NCBI RefSeq assembly: GCF_029382225.1
Contig: NZ_JARLTC010000056.1
Coordinates: 1-39,602, forward strand
Length of the DNA: 39,602 bases
Direction: 5' to 3'
From: Spongiactinospora sp. TRM90649
GTDB lineage: Bacteria; Actinomycetota; Actinomycetes; Streptosporangiales; Streptosporangiaceae
This document shows, in pieces, positions 1-7,583 of this stretch. The position numbers and the translations under genes are program-made. Positions within the stretch are counted from its first letter, which is position 1, and every line of letters starts with the position of its first letter. The notes beneath the pieces are model-generated. The model did no database searches. It had not been told where the DNA came from and worked only from the letters and a program-made list of their open reading frames with translations.

Positions 1-82
1 CGAGTTCTCCCTCGGCGGTGAACGGGGTCACCACGGGGGCGATGGACCCGCGTATGGTGCCCGGATCCGAACGGAACTTCAT
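1..82 (-). CDS. DapA/N-acetylneuraminate lyase family protein, N-terminal part only
   Basis: The gene starts at the ATG complementary to 80-82 and runs off the left edge, so only 27 codons are visible. The reading includes the segment RGSIAPVVTPFTAEGEL, which matches the usual N-terminus of dihydrodipicolinate synthase/aldolase-family proteins (first strand of the TIM barrel, phosphate/carboxylate-binding TPF). A GA-rich ribosome binding site (GAGGAGAAGAGG on the minus strand, 87-98) precedes it. Members of the family form or split C-C bonds through a lysine Schiff base; the lysine lies outside the window, so the substrate is unknown. It diverges from the ring-cleavage dioxygenase gene, and many catabolic loci pair such a lyase with a dioxygenase, which is an inference here. 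Confidence 0.7.
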   Translation of the reverse strand, partial: MKFRSDPGTIRGSIAPVVTPFTAEGEL

Positions 83-303
83 GCGACCTCTTCTCCTCGA
101 CACAGGGGCGGCACTGATCGAGATGGGTTCCCACCTCGGCGAGTCTTCAAATCATATACGACATCGTTTAGGTTATGACATATGCCAAAATATCGACATA
201 CCCCCGCAGACGACTACATGACGCCCGTCACATGCGGTGGGGAGAGGAGCGTGCTTATCATGCAGATCTCGGACTGTAGGCACGGAACCGGCAGGAGGTT
301 GAC
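83..303. promoter_or_regulatory. Divergent promoter region, DapA-like / dioxygenase
   Basis: This stretch separates two divergent genes. Its middle (about 145-205) is clearly more AT-rich than the surrounding DNA, as expected for promoters and operators. It holds a short perfect inverted repeat, TGACG-CC-CGTCA at 219-230. AGGAGG at 293-298 is the ribosome binding site of the dioxygenase. I could not assign -35/-10 boxes with confidence. Confidence 0.4.
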
Positions 304-306
304 GTG

Positions 307-1164
307 ATGGGAGAGGTCGTGCTGGCGGCCAAGATCACGCATGTGCCGTCCATCTGGCTGTCGATCCAGCCCGGCAAGCACTTCGGCATCCGCCGTCCGG
401 CGGAGCTGGCCCTGACGGAGATCGGCAGGCGTGCCCGCGAGCTCGGTGCGGACACCTTCCTGATCGCCGACACGCACTGGATGAACAGCATCGGCTTCCA
501 CCTGAACGGCAAGGAGCGTCACCAGGCCACCTACGTCAGCCACGAGCTGCCGCACTTCATCCACGACCTCGCGTACGACTACCCGGGCGACCCCGAACTG
601 GCCGAGCTGATCCGGGAGGAGATCGTCGCCGGGGGCCAGAAGGCCCGCGTGCACACCTACCAGGACCTCGGCCTGGAGTACGCCACGCTGGTCCCGATGT
701 ACTTCATGAACCAGGAGTCCGGCATCCGGGTCCTGCCCATCGGCTGCAACATCTACTCGACCATCGACGAGAACCGCCGGATCGGCGAGGCCCTGCGGCG
801 GGCGGTGCTGCGCAGTGGCCGCAAGGTGGCCTTCCTGGCGAGCGGTTCGCTGTCGCACGCCTTCCCGCCCAACGAGATCGCCGAGTCGCTGCTCGACGAG
901 GTCAGCAGCGAGATCAACCGGAACGTGGACCACGCCGTCCTGGAGATGTGGAACCAGGGACGGATCGCCGAGTTCCTCGATATGCTCCCTGACTACAACG
1001 CCCGCTGCACCGGTGAGGGCGCGATGGCCGACACCGCCATGCTGTTCGGGCTGCTCGGCTGGAACGACTACACCGGCAGAGGAGAGCAGCTCTGCCCGTA
1101 CTTCGGCAGCAGCGGCACCGGCCAGGTGGTCGTCGACTTCCCGGTCCCAGCGCTTCGCGCCTGA
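307..1164 (+). CDS. hpaD: HpaD-like class III extradiol dioxygenase (3,4-dihydroxyphenylacetate 2,3-dioxygenase family)
   Basis: A 285-residue protein that aligns along its length with enterobacterial HpaD: shared features are AAKITHVPS at the N-terminus, DTHW near residue 55, SHELPHFI near 79, the FASGSLSH-like LASGSLSHAF, MLPDY, and a GEGAMADTAML block. Class III extradiol dioxygenases use Fe(II) held by two His and one Glu; His12 and His57 are candidate ligands, with the glutamate in the GEG block. They open a catechol ring next to the two hydroxyls in the cytoplasm. ATG 307 is chosen because it lies 8 bases after AGGAGG and matches the MGKL start of HpaD; a GTG at 304 is the alternative. 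The exact catechol substrate is not certain, since no other hpa genes are seen. Confidence 0.85.
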   Translation: MGEVVLAAKITHVPSIWLSIQPGKHFGIRRPAELALTEIGRRARELGADTFLIADTHWMNSIGFHLNGKERHQATYVSHELPHFIHDLAYDYPGDPELAELIREEIVAGGQKARVHTYQDLGLEYATLVPMYFMNQESGIRVLPIGCNIYSTIDENRRIGEALRRAVLRSGRKVAFLASGSLSHAFPPNEIAESLLDEVSSEINRNVDHAVLEMWNQGRIAEFLDMLPDYNARCTGEGAMADTAMLFGLLGWNDYTGRGEQLCPYFGSSGTGQVVVDFPVPALRA

Positions 1165-1178
1165 GCGCGGGAGCGCTC
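1163..1178 (+). terminator. Short hairpin at the end of the dioxygenase gene
   Basis: GAGCGC-GGGA-GCGCTC forms a perfect 6-bp stem that begins inside the stop codon. There is no U-tract. It may weakly separate the dioxygenase from the TetR gene downstream, or be chance in GC-rich DNA. Confidence 0.3.
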
Positions 1179-1207
1179 GACCGCCGCGCCTGCTCGCGGG
1201 CGGTTGT

Positions 1208-1221
1208 CCTACACTGGTAGA
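1208..1221. promoter_or_regulatory. Putative TetR operator, site A
   Basis: CCTAC-ACTG-GTAGA, the core pattern CTAC-N4-GTAG, followed by CGA. It overlaps a possible -10 box (TACACT, 1210-1215) in front of the TetR gene, a location suited to autorepression. The same pattern with GTAGACGA occurs at 3928, and one-mismatch forms occur at 3982 and 10812. Confidence 0.55.
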
Positions 1222-1278
1222 CGAAAGCGCCGTACGCGATCGAAGCCGGTGCACGACAGGCCCGCGAGGAGGTGCCGC

Positions 1279-1866
1279 ATGCCCAAGATCATCGACCATG
1301 ACCAGCGTCGTAGGGACATCATCGACGTCACCTGGGATCTGATCACCAAGGGGGGCATCGAGGCGGCCACCATGCGTGAGATCGCCGCCGCGGCCGGCTT
1401 CGCCAACGGCGCGCTGAAGCACTACTTCCCCTCCAAGGAAGACATCATCGAGGCCACCTACGAGCGGGCCCTGGCGATGATGACGGAGTACATCTCCCTT
1501 GAGGGCCTGCGCGGCCTGGCCGCCCTGCGGGTGATGTGCGAGTCCTCGATGCCGATAGACGAGAACCGCATCCTGGCCGGCCGGATCCTGCTCACCTACT
1601 GGCACACGTCGCTCGGCAACCAGAAGCTCTACGACAAGTACCTGGGGCACCTGGGCTTCTGGCGCGCGCAGTTGCACCGGCTGATCGCCGAGGGGCGCGC
1701 CGACGGCGACATCGTCACCTCGCTGCCCAACGAGCAGCTCGTGGACGAGATCGTCCTGATCAACGCCGGGGCCAACGTGATGAGCCTGGTCGGTCCGAAC
1801 TACTCGACCGTCGAGCTGCAGAAGCGCCACCTGGAGTCGTTCTTCGAACGGCTCACCCGGCCCTGA
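1279..1866 (+). CDS. TetR/AcrR family transcriptional regulator
   Basis: A 195-residue protein with an N-terminal TetR helix-turn-helix: TMREIAAAAGFANGALKHYF at about residues 34-53, followed by PSKEDII. The C-terminal half (about 65-190) is the all-helical dimerisation and ligand pocket and shows no further recognisable motif. The start at 1279 is preceded by GAGGAGG at 1266-1272; a longer reading from 1204 would run through the putative operator and adds an Arg-rich tail unlike the family. It lies 114 bases after the dioxygenase and ends at a bidirectional terminator. Family members usually repress their own and neighbouring promoters until a small ligand binds. The repeated CTAC-N4-GTAG sites in this region are good candidates for its targets. 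Confidence 0.88.
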   Translation: MPKIIDHDQRRRDIIDVTWDLITKGGIEAATMREIAAAAGFANGALKHYFPSKEDIIEATYERALAMMTEYISLEGLRGLAALRVMCESSMPIDENRILAGRILLTYWHTSLGNQKLYDKYLGHLGFWRAQLHRLIAEGRADGDIVTSLPNEQLVDEIVLINAGANVMSLVGPNYSTVELQKRHLESFFERLTRP

Positions 1867-1874
1867 GGGCACTG

Positions 1875-1904
1875 CGCCGGTGCGCGCGGTGACGCGCACC
1901 GGCG
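1875..1904. terminator. Bidirectional terminator hairpin
   Basis: CGCCGGTGCGCG (1875-1886) and CGCGCACCGGCG (1893-1904) form a perfect 12-bp stem with a 6-base loop. It fills the 43-base gap between the convergent TetR and esterase genes, so it can serve both. Confidence 0.75.
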
Positions 1905-1909
1905 AAGGA

Positions 1910-2854
1910 TCACGCGAACACGGTGCGAAGGTAGTCCGCGACGCGGGCGTGGGAGCGGGGCGAGGCCGGCAGGCTCGTGTGGAGCCCGAAGAAGCCGTGG
2001 ATCTGCCCCTCGTACCTGTCCAGCTCGGTGGGCACGCCGGCCTCCGCGAGCCGGCGGGCGTACGCCTCGCCCTCGTCGCGCAGCACGTCGTACTCCGCGG
2101 TCATGACCAGGGCGGGCGGCAGCCCGGTCAGGTCGCCGGACCGGAGCGGCAGCAGGTACGGGTCGTCGAGGTCGGCGGGGCCGGTCGCGTACTGCTCGAA
2201 GAACCACCTCATCACGCCGGCCGTCATCCCGAAGCCCTCGGCGAAGTCGGCGTAGGAGCCGTATCCGTCGTCGGGGTGGCCGAAGACCGGGCAGATGAGC
2301 ACCTGCGCGGCGACGCTGGGGCCGCCCCGGTCCCTGGCCATCATGGAGATCACGGTGGACAGGTTGCCCCCGGCGCTCTCCCCGCCGACGGCGACGCGCG
2401 TGCCGTCCACGCCGATCGAGGCCCCGTGCCCGGCCAGCCACTCAAGGACGGCGTAGCAGTCGCGCGGCGCGGCGGGGAACGGGTCCTCCGGAGCCAGCCG
2501 GTAGTCCACCGCCACCACGGCCACCCGCGCCGCGTTGCACACCGCCCGGGAGGAGACCTCGTTCTCCTCGATGGAGCCGATCGTCCACCCGCCGCCGTGG
2601 ATCCACACGAAGGCGGGCACCGGCCCGTCGGCCTCCGGCAGGTAGACGCGCACCCGGACGTCGCCGTCCGGGCCGGGCACCAGGTGGTCGGCGACGGACG
2701 CGACCGGCTCCAGGTCGTCGGGGATGCGGAGCCCGGCGGCGAACGCGGCGCGCATCGTGGCCGCGTCCGGCAGGACGGCCGGGGCGGCCGAGGCGTCGTC
2801 GCCCGGTGCGGGGGCGGCCGCCAGGAGTTGGGCGACCGCCGGGTCCAGCGCCAT
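1910..2854 (-). CDS. HSL-family alpha/beta hydrolase (esterase)
   Basis: A 314-residue alpha/beta hydrolase of the hormone-sensitive-lipase (type IV esterase) family. It carries the oxyanion-hole motif HGGGW (about 85-89), the nucleophile elbow GESAGG (about 158-163, Ser in the centre), the acidic residue in EYDVLRDEGEAY and the catalytic His in IHGFFG. No signal peptide is visible, so it is expected in the cytoplasm and should hydrolyse a short or medium-chain ester or lactone. It follows the methyltransferase gene with only 12 bases between; the upstream stop codon merges into its ribosome binding site (TGAGGGGAC), a sign of translational coupling. In this catabolic neighbourhood it may remove an acyl group or open a lactone; the substrate is not known. 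Confidence 0.88.
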   Translation of the reverse strand: MALDPAVAQLLAAAPAPGDDASAAPAVLPDAATMRAAFAAGLRIPDDLEPVASVADHLVPGPDGDVRVRVYLPEADGPVPAFVWIHGGGWTIGSIEENEVSSRAVCNAARVAVVAVDYRLAPEDPFPAAPRDCYAVLEWLAGHGASIGVDGTRVAVGGESAGGNLSTVISMMARDRGGPSVAAQVLICPVFGHPDDGYGSYADFAEGFGMTAGVMRWFFEQYATGPADLDDPYLLPLRSGDLTGLPPALVMTAEYDVLRDEGEAYARRLAEAGVPTELDRYEGQIHGFFGLHTSLPASPRSHARVADYLRTVFA

Positions 2855-2866
2855 GCCGATGTCCCC

Positions 2867-3853
2867 TCAGACCGCTTCGGCGAGCAGCAGGCGCGGGCTG
2901 CCGGGCAGGGACAGCTTGTCGAGGGTCCGCCAGCCGGTCGAGGCCAGCCAGCCGCGCACCTCGGACTCCTCGTAGACCACGGTGCCGTCGATCACCAGGT
3001 ACTCACCGGCGTGCAGGGCGTCGAGCGCGCGCTGCTCGGGGTCGTCGTCGAGGAAGAAGTCGAGCAGCATGAGCCGCGCCCCGGGGGCGGCGGCGGCGCG
3101 GGCGTTGCGCAGGATGTCCAGGTTCTGCTCGGCGGTGAAGCGGTGCACCACGTGGTTCACCATGACCAGGTCGAACTCGCCCTCCGGCTTGGCGGTGTCG
3201 GTGGGGGCGCCGGTGACCACCGCCCGGTCGTCCACCCCGGCCTCGCGCACCTGCTCGGCGACCGAGTCGGCGAACGCCGGGTCGTAGACGAAGGTGGCGC
3301 GCAGGCCGGTGTTGGCGCGCAGCGCCTCCAGGGCGAAACCGCTGGACAGCCCGCCCAGGTCGAGCAGCTCGCGGTAGCCGGAGAAGTCGAAGAGGCCGCC
3401 CAGCATCTTGGCGTGCAGGGCGTTGTAGGTCATGACACCGGCCATGAACGTGCCCCAGCGCTCGGGCGACATGTCCAGATCGCCGGGGGTCGTGGTGTCC
3501 ACGGTCTTGTCGAACTGCAGCCAGTGGCCGTAGCTGATCTCGTTGAGGAAGGTCAGGAACGGGCCGAGGTCGAGTTCGGAGCGGTCGCCCGCGAGGTAGG
3601 CGGCGGCCTCGTGGGTCAGCGCGTACCGGCCGTCGGTGCGGGTCAGCAGGCCGAGCGCGGCCATGCAGTCGGCCAGGATGCGGGCCATGCGCGGAGTGAC
3701 GCCGGTGGCCTGGGCGATCTCGGCCGCGCCGAGGGGGCCGTCGGACAGCGCCCGGAACAGGCCGATGCGGCTGGCCGCGAAAAGCTGCTTGGCGCCCATG
3801 TAGCCGGTGGCGATGCCGACGATCGCGTGGGGCGAGGGGGGAGAGGTGGTCAT
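2867..3853 (-). CDS. O-methyltransferase-like protein (PF00891 type) with altered SAM motif
   Basis: A 328-residue protein with the layout of class I O-methyltransferases of the hydroxyneurosporene/caffeate type. It has an N-terminal winged-helix dimerisation domain (about 15-90; ATGVTPRMARILADCMAALG), then a Rossmann-like domain from about 160. Motif I reads LLDLGGLSSGFALEAL, whereas active members normally show DVGGGxG; the third glycine and spacing differ. Later FDLVMVNHVVH and the LLLDFFLDDD region (post-motif II) are present. It is therefore a methyltransferase or a relative that may have lost or changed SAM binding. It is first in a two-gene operon with the esterase and diverges from the ABC importer. 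A putative operator lies about 75 bases upstream. Confidence 0.8.
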   Translation of the reverse strand: MTTSPPSPHAIVGIATGYMGAKQLFAASRIGLFRALSDGPLGAAEIAQATGVTPRMARILADCMAALGLLTRTDGRYALTHEAAAYLAGDRSELDLGPFLTFLNEISYGHWLQFDKTVDTTTPGDLDMSPERWGTFMAGVMTYNALHAKMLGGLFDFSGYRELLDLGGLSSGFALEALRANTGLRATFVYDPAFADSVAEQVREAGVDDRAVVTGAPTDTAKPEGEFDLVMVNHVVHRFTAEQNLDILRNARAAAAPGARLMLLDFFLDDDPEQRALDALHAGEYLVIDGTVVYEESEVRGWLASTGWRTLDKLSLPGSPRLLLAEAV

Positions 3854-3927
3854 GCTGGCAGACCTGCTCTTTCTGATGATGGATCATCGTACGGGGGGCT
3901 TCCTTCGCGCGTCACCCGCCGTTAATA

Positions 3928-3941
3928 TCTACGCACGTAGA
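3928..3941. promoter_or_regulatory. Putative TetR operator, site B
   Basis: TCTAC-GCAC-GTAGA, a perfect 5-bp inverted repeat with 4-base spacer, followed by CGATAACC. It lies upstream of the methyltransferase start in the divergent region and matches site A in the extended string GTAGACGA. Confidence 0.6.
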
Positions 3942-3981
3942 CGATAACCATAGGCCGGATCGCGGTCTCGCGGTAGCTCTG

Positions 3982-3995
3982 TCTACAAGCGTGGA
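3982..3995. promoter_or_regulatory. Putative TetR operator, site D
   Basis: TCTAC-AAGC-GTGGA, one mismatch from the CTAC-N4-GTAG pattern, followed by ATAACC as at sites B and (TTAACC) C. It sits directly upstream of a TTGACA box at 4003-4008 facing the ABC transporter operon. Confidence 0.5.
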
Positions 3996-4001
3996 ATAAC
4001 C

Positions 4002-4029
4002 GTTGACAGTGGGGATGCGGTCTGTCAAC
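4002..4029. repeat. Inverted repeat GTTGACAG / CTGTCAAC
   Basis: Perfect 8-bp arms at 4002-4009 and 4022-4029 with a 12-base spacer. The left arm contains the TTGACA box. TGTCAAC also occurs at 10810-10816 beside site C. It could be a second operator or the base of a leader hairpin. Confidence 0.4.
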
Positions 4030-4042
4030 CTTTTAGAACTAT

Positions 4043-4116
4043 CTGGCACATGCATGACTTTTGGCAGCTCAGTGCGGGTGTGAGTCCCCCAAGGGCCTCC
4101 CGCTGACCGGTGCCAG
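4043..4116 (+). ncRNA. Possible structured leader RNA of the ABC transporter operon
   Basis: An outer stem pairs CTGGCAC (4043-4049) with GTGCCAG (4110-4116), a perfect 7 bp. Inside, TCAG/CTGA (4069-4072 with 4103-4106) and CGGG/CCCG (4075-4078 with 4099-4102) stack around a 2-base bulge, and CCC-AA-GGG (4088-4095) can form a small inner hairpin. The right outer arm directly precedes the ribosome binding site of the ABC gene (about 4115-4122), so folding could control translation. The inner string GGTGTGAGTCC resembles a short piece of the cobalamin riboswitch core, but the other conserved boxes are not present, so no riboswitch class is assigned. Confidence 0.35.
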
Positions 4117-4133
4117 GAAGGGAACTCTCGCGC

Positions 4134-5897
4134 ATGTCGCTGCTCAATCTGACGGATCTGACGATCGGCGTCACCCGGGAAGCCGAAGGCGTGGAAGAAC
4201 GCCTCGAACTCGTCCATGAACTCAGCCTCGACGTCGATTCGGGGAAGACGCTCTGCGTCGTGGGGGAGTCGGGCAGCGGCAAGACCGTCACCGCACTGTC
4301 GATCATCCGGCTGCTGGAGTTCGTCGCCCCGGTCTACACCGAGGGCACGATCGCCGTGGGCGGGGTGGACGTCACGCAACTGAGCGCCGAGGAGATGCGG
4401 GGCTACCGGGGCGCCAGGATCGGAATGATCTTCCAGGAGGCGCTCGACTCGCTCAACCCGGCCCTGCGGATCGGGATGCAGCTCATGGAGGCGTACCGCC
4501 AAGACGCCTCGCTGCCCGGCCAGGCGCTGCGCCGGGGCAGCAAGCACCGCGCGGTGGCGGAGGCCAAGGCCCGCGGCCTGCTGGCCGAGGTGGGGCTCGC
4601 CGACACCGACCGGATCATGAAGGCGTACCCGCACCAGTTGTCCGGCGGTATGCAGCAGCGCGTCATGATCGCGATGGCGCTGATGTCCGACCCCGACATC
4701 CTCATCGCCGACGAGCCGACCACGGCTCTCGACGTGACGACGCAGGCGGAGATCCTCACGCTGTTCCGCCGTGTGCAGCGCGAGCACCGGACGGCCTGCG
4801 TCTTCATCACCCACGACATGGGGGTGGCGGCGGAGATCGCCGACCGGATCGCGGTGATGTACCGCGGCCGGCTGGTGGAGGTCGGCAACAAGGTGGACAT
4901 CCTCACCCGTCCCCGGCACCCGTACACCCGTGCGCTGCTGGAGTGCGTGCCGCAGGTCGGCGTCAGCCGCCGTAGCGGTTTTCCCACCATCTCCGAGGCC
5001 AAGCTCCGGGCGGTGACCGAGGGGACGGCGCCGGCGGGCATGTCGGTGACCGAGACCCCCACGCTGCCCGAGGCGCCCGCTCCCGCGTGGGGCACGCCGC
5101 CGCTGGTCATCGAGCGGGTCACGAAGGTCTACGGCGGGGGCTCGCGTTTCGCGCGCCGCCCCCCCGTCCGCGCCGTCAACGAGGTCTCGCTGGAGATCGC
5201 GCCCGGCGAGTTCTTCGGCCTGGTCGGTGAGTCCGGTTCGGGCAAGAGCACGCTGGGCCGGATGATCAGCGCGCTGGAGACCCCGACGTCCGGGACGATC
5301 ACCTTCGGCGCGCACCAGATCGGGCCGTCCGGGCTGCGCGGCGACGAGCGTTCCTTCCGCCGTCACACGCAGCTCGTCTTCCAGGATCCGCAGAGCTCGC
5401 TGGATCCCCGGCACACGGTCGCGCGAATTGTCGCCGAACCGTTGTACGAGCTCACCAGGCTGCGCGGAGGCGACATCGACCGCCGCGTGGCCGAGCTGAT
5501 CGACGAGGTCGGCCTGCCCGCCGACTGTGCCGGAAAGCTTCCCTCGCAGCTCTCCGGCGGCCAGCGGCAGCGGGTCTCCATCGCCCGCGCCGTCGCCGCC
5601 GAGCCCCAGCTGATCGTGGCCGACGAGCCGACCTCGGCGCTGGACGTCTCGGTTCAGGGCCAGGTCATGAACCTGCTGCTGCAGCTTCGCCGCGCGCACG
5701 GCATCAGCTTCCTCTTCATCACGCACAACCTCAGCCTGGTGCTGTCGGTCGCCGACCGCGTCGGGGTGATGTATCAGGGCGATCTCATCGAGGTGGGCAC
5801 CCCGGCGGTCATCGCGGGCTCCTCCACCCATGACTACACCCGCCGGTTACTAGCAGCAAACCCGGATTTGTCAATCAATGTTGGCGCAAACGGCTAG
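4134..5897 (+). CDS. Peptide/nickel-type ABC importer, fused double ATPase (DppD-DppF like)
   Basis: A 587-residue protein made of two complete ABC ATPase domains. Domain 1 has Walker A GESGSGKT (about 44-51), signature LSGGMQQR and Walker B with DEPTTALD. Domain 2, from about 325, has Walker A GESGSGKST, signature LSGGQRQR and DEPTSALD. Each domain ends with the oligopeptide-type C-terminal region (RPRHPYTRALL; STHDYTRRLL). Thus one polypeptide supplies both ATP sites that drive the importer. ATG 4134 is preferred because AGGAAGGGAA lies just upstream; GTG 4110 would fall in the leader stem. It is the first gene of a four-gene operon with the binding protein and both permeases. Unusually, the ATPase gene precedes the binding protein. 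Substrate class (peptide, nickel, opine or other) is not determined by sequence. Confidence 0.92.
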   Translation: MSLLNLTDLTIGVTREAEGVEERLELVHELSLDVDSGKTLCVVGESGSGKTVTALSIIRLLEFVAPVYTEGTIAVGGVDVTQLSAEEMRGYRGARIGMIFQEALDSLNPALRIGMQLMEAYRQDASLPGQALRRGSKHRAVAEAKARGLLAEVGLADTDRIMKAYPHQLSGGMQQRVMIAMALMSDPDILIADEPTTALDVTTQAEILTLFRRVQREHRTACVFITHDMGVAAEIADRIAVMYRGRLVEVGNKVDILTRPRHPYTRALLECVPQVGVSRRSGFPTISEAKLRAVTEGTAPAGMSVTETPTLPEAPAPAWGTPPLVIERVTKVYGGGSRFARRPPVRAVNEVSLEIAPGEFFGLVGESGSGKSTLGRMISALETPTSGTITFGAHQIGPSGLRGDERSFRRHTQLVFQDPQSSLDPRHTVARIVAEPLYELTRLRGGDIDRRVAELIDEVGLPADCAGKLPSQLSGGQRQRVSIARAVAAEPQLIVADEPTSALDVSVQGQVMNLLLQLRRAHGISFLFITHNLSLVLSVADRVGVMYQGDLIEVGTPAVIAGSSTHDYTRRLLAANPDLSINVGANG

Positions 5898-5954
5898 CCC
5901 GGACGGATATCCTCACGACCCCCGCCCCCCTTGGATCCAAGAGCGAGAATCAGT

Positions 5955-7568
5955 ATGAAAGTGCTCCAAAGAGGCCTGAGCTCCGTGCGAACCGGGCTGG
6001 TCTCCGCTGTGACGGTCAGTGTCATGTTCCTCGCCGGCTGTGCCGGCGGCGGGACCACGGCCGCAGGTTCCGGCAATGACTCCGGTGCTCCCATTCGCGG
6101 TGGCAATCTGGTGGTCGCCGTTCCCACCGATCCACAGTCGCTCGACATGCTTGCCAACCCCGGTCAGGTGACCGCGCACATCGGCAACCTGCTCTATGAG
6201 AAGTTGTTCGAGGTCGACAAGGACTTCGCGGCCAAGCCGATGCTGGTCGACACCTACAAGATGAGCAGCGACCGCCTGACCTATACCTTCAAACTACGCA
6301 GCGGTGTCACGTTCCACGACGGGAACCCGCTGACTACGGCCGACGTGATCGCCAGCCTGCAGCGGTGGATGAGGTTCGGCATCACCGGCCAGCAGGTCGC
6401 CACCGACGTCAAGAGCCTGAAGGCCGCCGACGACCGCACCCTCACCCTGGTGCTGAAGAAGCCGCGTTACCCGTTGATCGACGAACTGGCGAGCCCGGGG
6501 ACGGAGATCTACGAGGCGAAGAACCTTAAGGGGCTCCAGCCTACCGGCTTCGGGCAGGCCGGCGCCGTCGGCACCGGTCCGTACAAGCTGCAGGCGTGGG
6601 ACATCGGCCAGCAGGTGGTGCTGGAAAGGTATGACGCTTACACTTCCCGGGCGGAAGATGACTGGGGCGGGCAGTCTGGGGCGAAGCACGCATACCTCAA
6701 CACCATCACCTACAAGGTGGTCGCCGACCAGGACGCCGTGGTGAACGGCCTGCAGACCGGTCAGTGGCAGCACGCGATGCCCAGCGACGACCAGTACGTC
6801 TCGCTCAAGGGCAACCCCGCCGTGGTGGTCAGCAACCTCGTGGGCGCGAACCAGAACGTGATCATCCCCAACTTCAACAAGGGATCCAAGTTCTCCGACA
6901 TCCGGGCCCGCCAGGCGCTCAACCTGCTGATGGACAAGCAGGCCATGAACGCCGCGACCGGTGGCGGCCCCGACCTCACCATCGAGGTGGGCTCGCTGGT
7001 CTCCCAGGACAGCAAGGCGCTGTACTCCACCGCCGGCGACGACATCTACAAGCAGCACGACCCGGCCAAGGCCAGGGAGCTGTTCGCGCAGGCGGGCATC
7101 AACGCCGGTGACACCGTGCGGATCCTCACCTCCAACAGCTACCCGCAGTTCAGCCAGTGGGCGGTGCTGCTCCAGGACCAGCTCTCCAAGATCGACATCA
7201 AGACGAAGATCGACACCTTCGACTTCCCGACGATGCTCGGCACCATCACCAAGGACCCGGGCGGCTGGGACATCACCACCCTGTTCTTCAACGCCGCGCT
7301 GACCTCGCCCTCGCAGTTGCCCGCGCTGACCCTCGGCGCGTTCAACGGGTCCGCCTCTCCGGAGATGGCCAGGCTGGTCACCGAATACAACGCGGTCACC
7401 ACGCCGGAGGACGCGAGGCGGGTGATGAACCGGATGCAGGCCCTGGTGTGGGAGCAGCTTCCCGTCATCACGCTGAGCCAGTCCCGGCTGTACGCGGCCT
7501 ACTCGCCCAAGCTCAAGGGGTACGACACGTTCTACCGCGTGTTCTGGAACTCCTGGCTGCAGAAGTGA
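5955..7568 (+). CDS. ABC transporter substrate-binding lipoprotein (SBP family 5)
   Basis: A 537-residue extracellular solute-binding protein. The N-terminus is a lipoprotein signal peptide with hydrophobic core and lipobox FLAGC, giving a lipid-anchored Cys at about residue 29, followed by a Gly/Ser/Thr-rich linker. The mature part shows family 5 hallmarks such as NLVVAVPTDPQSLDM, YTFKLRSGVTFHDG and PLTTADVIASL near residues 45-140. These proteins capture peptides, nickel chelates, opines or other small molecules outside the membrane and pass them to the permeases. ATG 5955 gives the natural signal peptide; an upstream TTG at 5931 adds charged residues and is less likely. The gene starts 57 bases after the ATPase gene and is followed after 15 bases by the first permease. 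Confidence 0.92.
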   Translation: MKVLQRGLSSVRTGLVSAVTVSVMFLAGCAGGGTTAAGSGNDSGAPIRGGNLVVAVPTDPQSLDMLANPGQVTAHIGNLLYEKLFEVDKDFAAKPMLVDTYKMSSDRLTYTFKLRSGVTFHDGNPLTTADVIASLQRWMRFGITGQQVATDVKSLKAADDRTLTLVLKKPRYPLIDELASPGTEIYEAKNLKGLQPTGFGQAGAVGTGPYKLQAWDIGQQVVLERYDAYTSRAEDDWGGQSGAKHAYLNTITYKVVADQDAVVNGLQTGQWQHAMPSDDQYVSLKGNPAVVVSNLVGANQNVIIPNFNKGSKFSDIRARQALNLLMDKQAMNAATGGGPDLTIEVGSLVSQDSKALYSTAGDDIYKQHDPAKARELFAQAGINAGDTVRILTSNSYPQFSQWAVLLQDQLSKIDIKTKIDTFDFPTMLGTITKDPGGWDITTLFFNAALTSPSQLPALTLGAFNGSASPEMARLVTEYNAVTTPEDARRVMNRMQALVWEQLPVITLSQSRLYAAYSPKLKGYDTFYRVFWNSWLQK

Positions 7569-7583
7569 CCGGGGGAGGGGCAT

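Noticed and set aside
219..230. TGACG-CC-CGTCA as operator
   Set aside because: Only five-bp arms and found once; noted within the promoter region but not called as a site.
214..1899. Long minus-strand open frame of 561 codons opposite the dioxygenase and TetR genes
   Set aside because: It lacks family features, is Arg/Gly/His/Val-rich as mirror frames of GC-rich genes are, and lies over two well-supported genes.
1880..3925. 681-codon plus-strand open frame over the esterase and methyltransferase
   Set aside because: Low-complexity composition and no motif; the minus-strand genes carry clear catalytic motifs.
4062..4116. Cobalamin riboswitch
   Set aside because: Only one short string agrees; the conserved GCCACTG-type box and overall size are not met.
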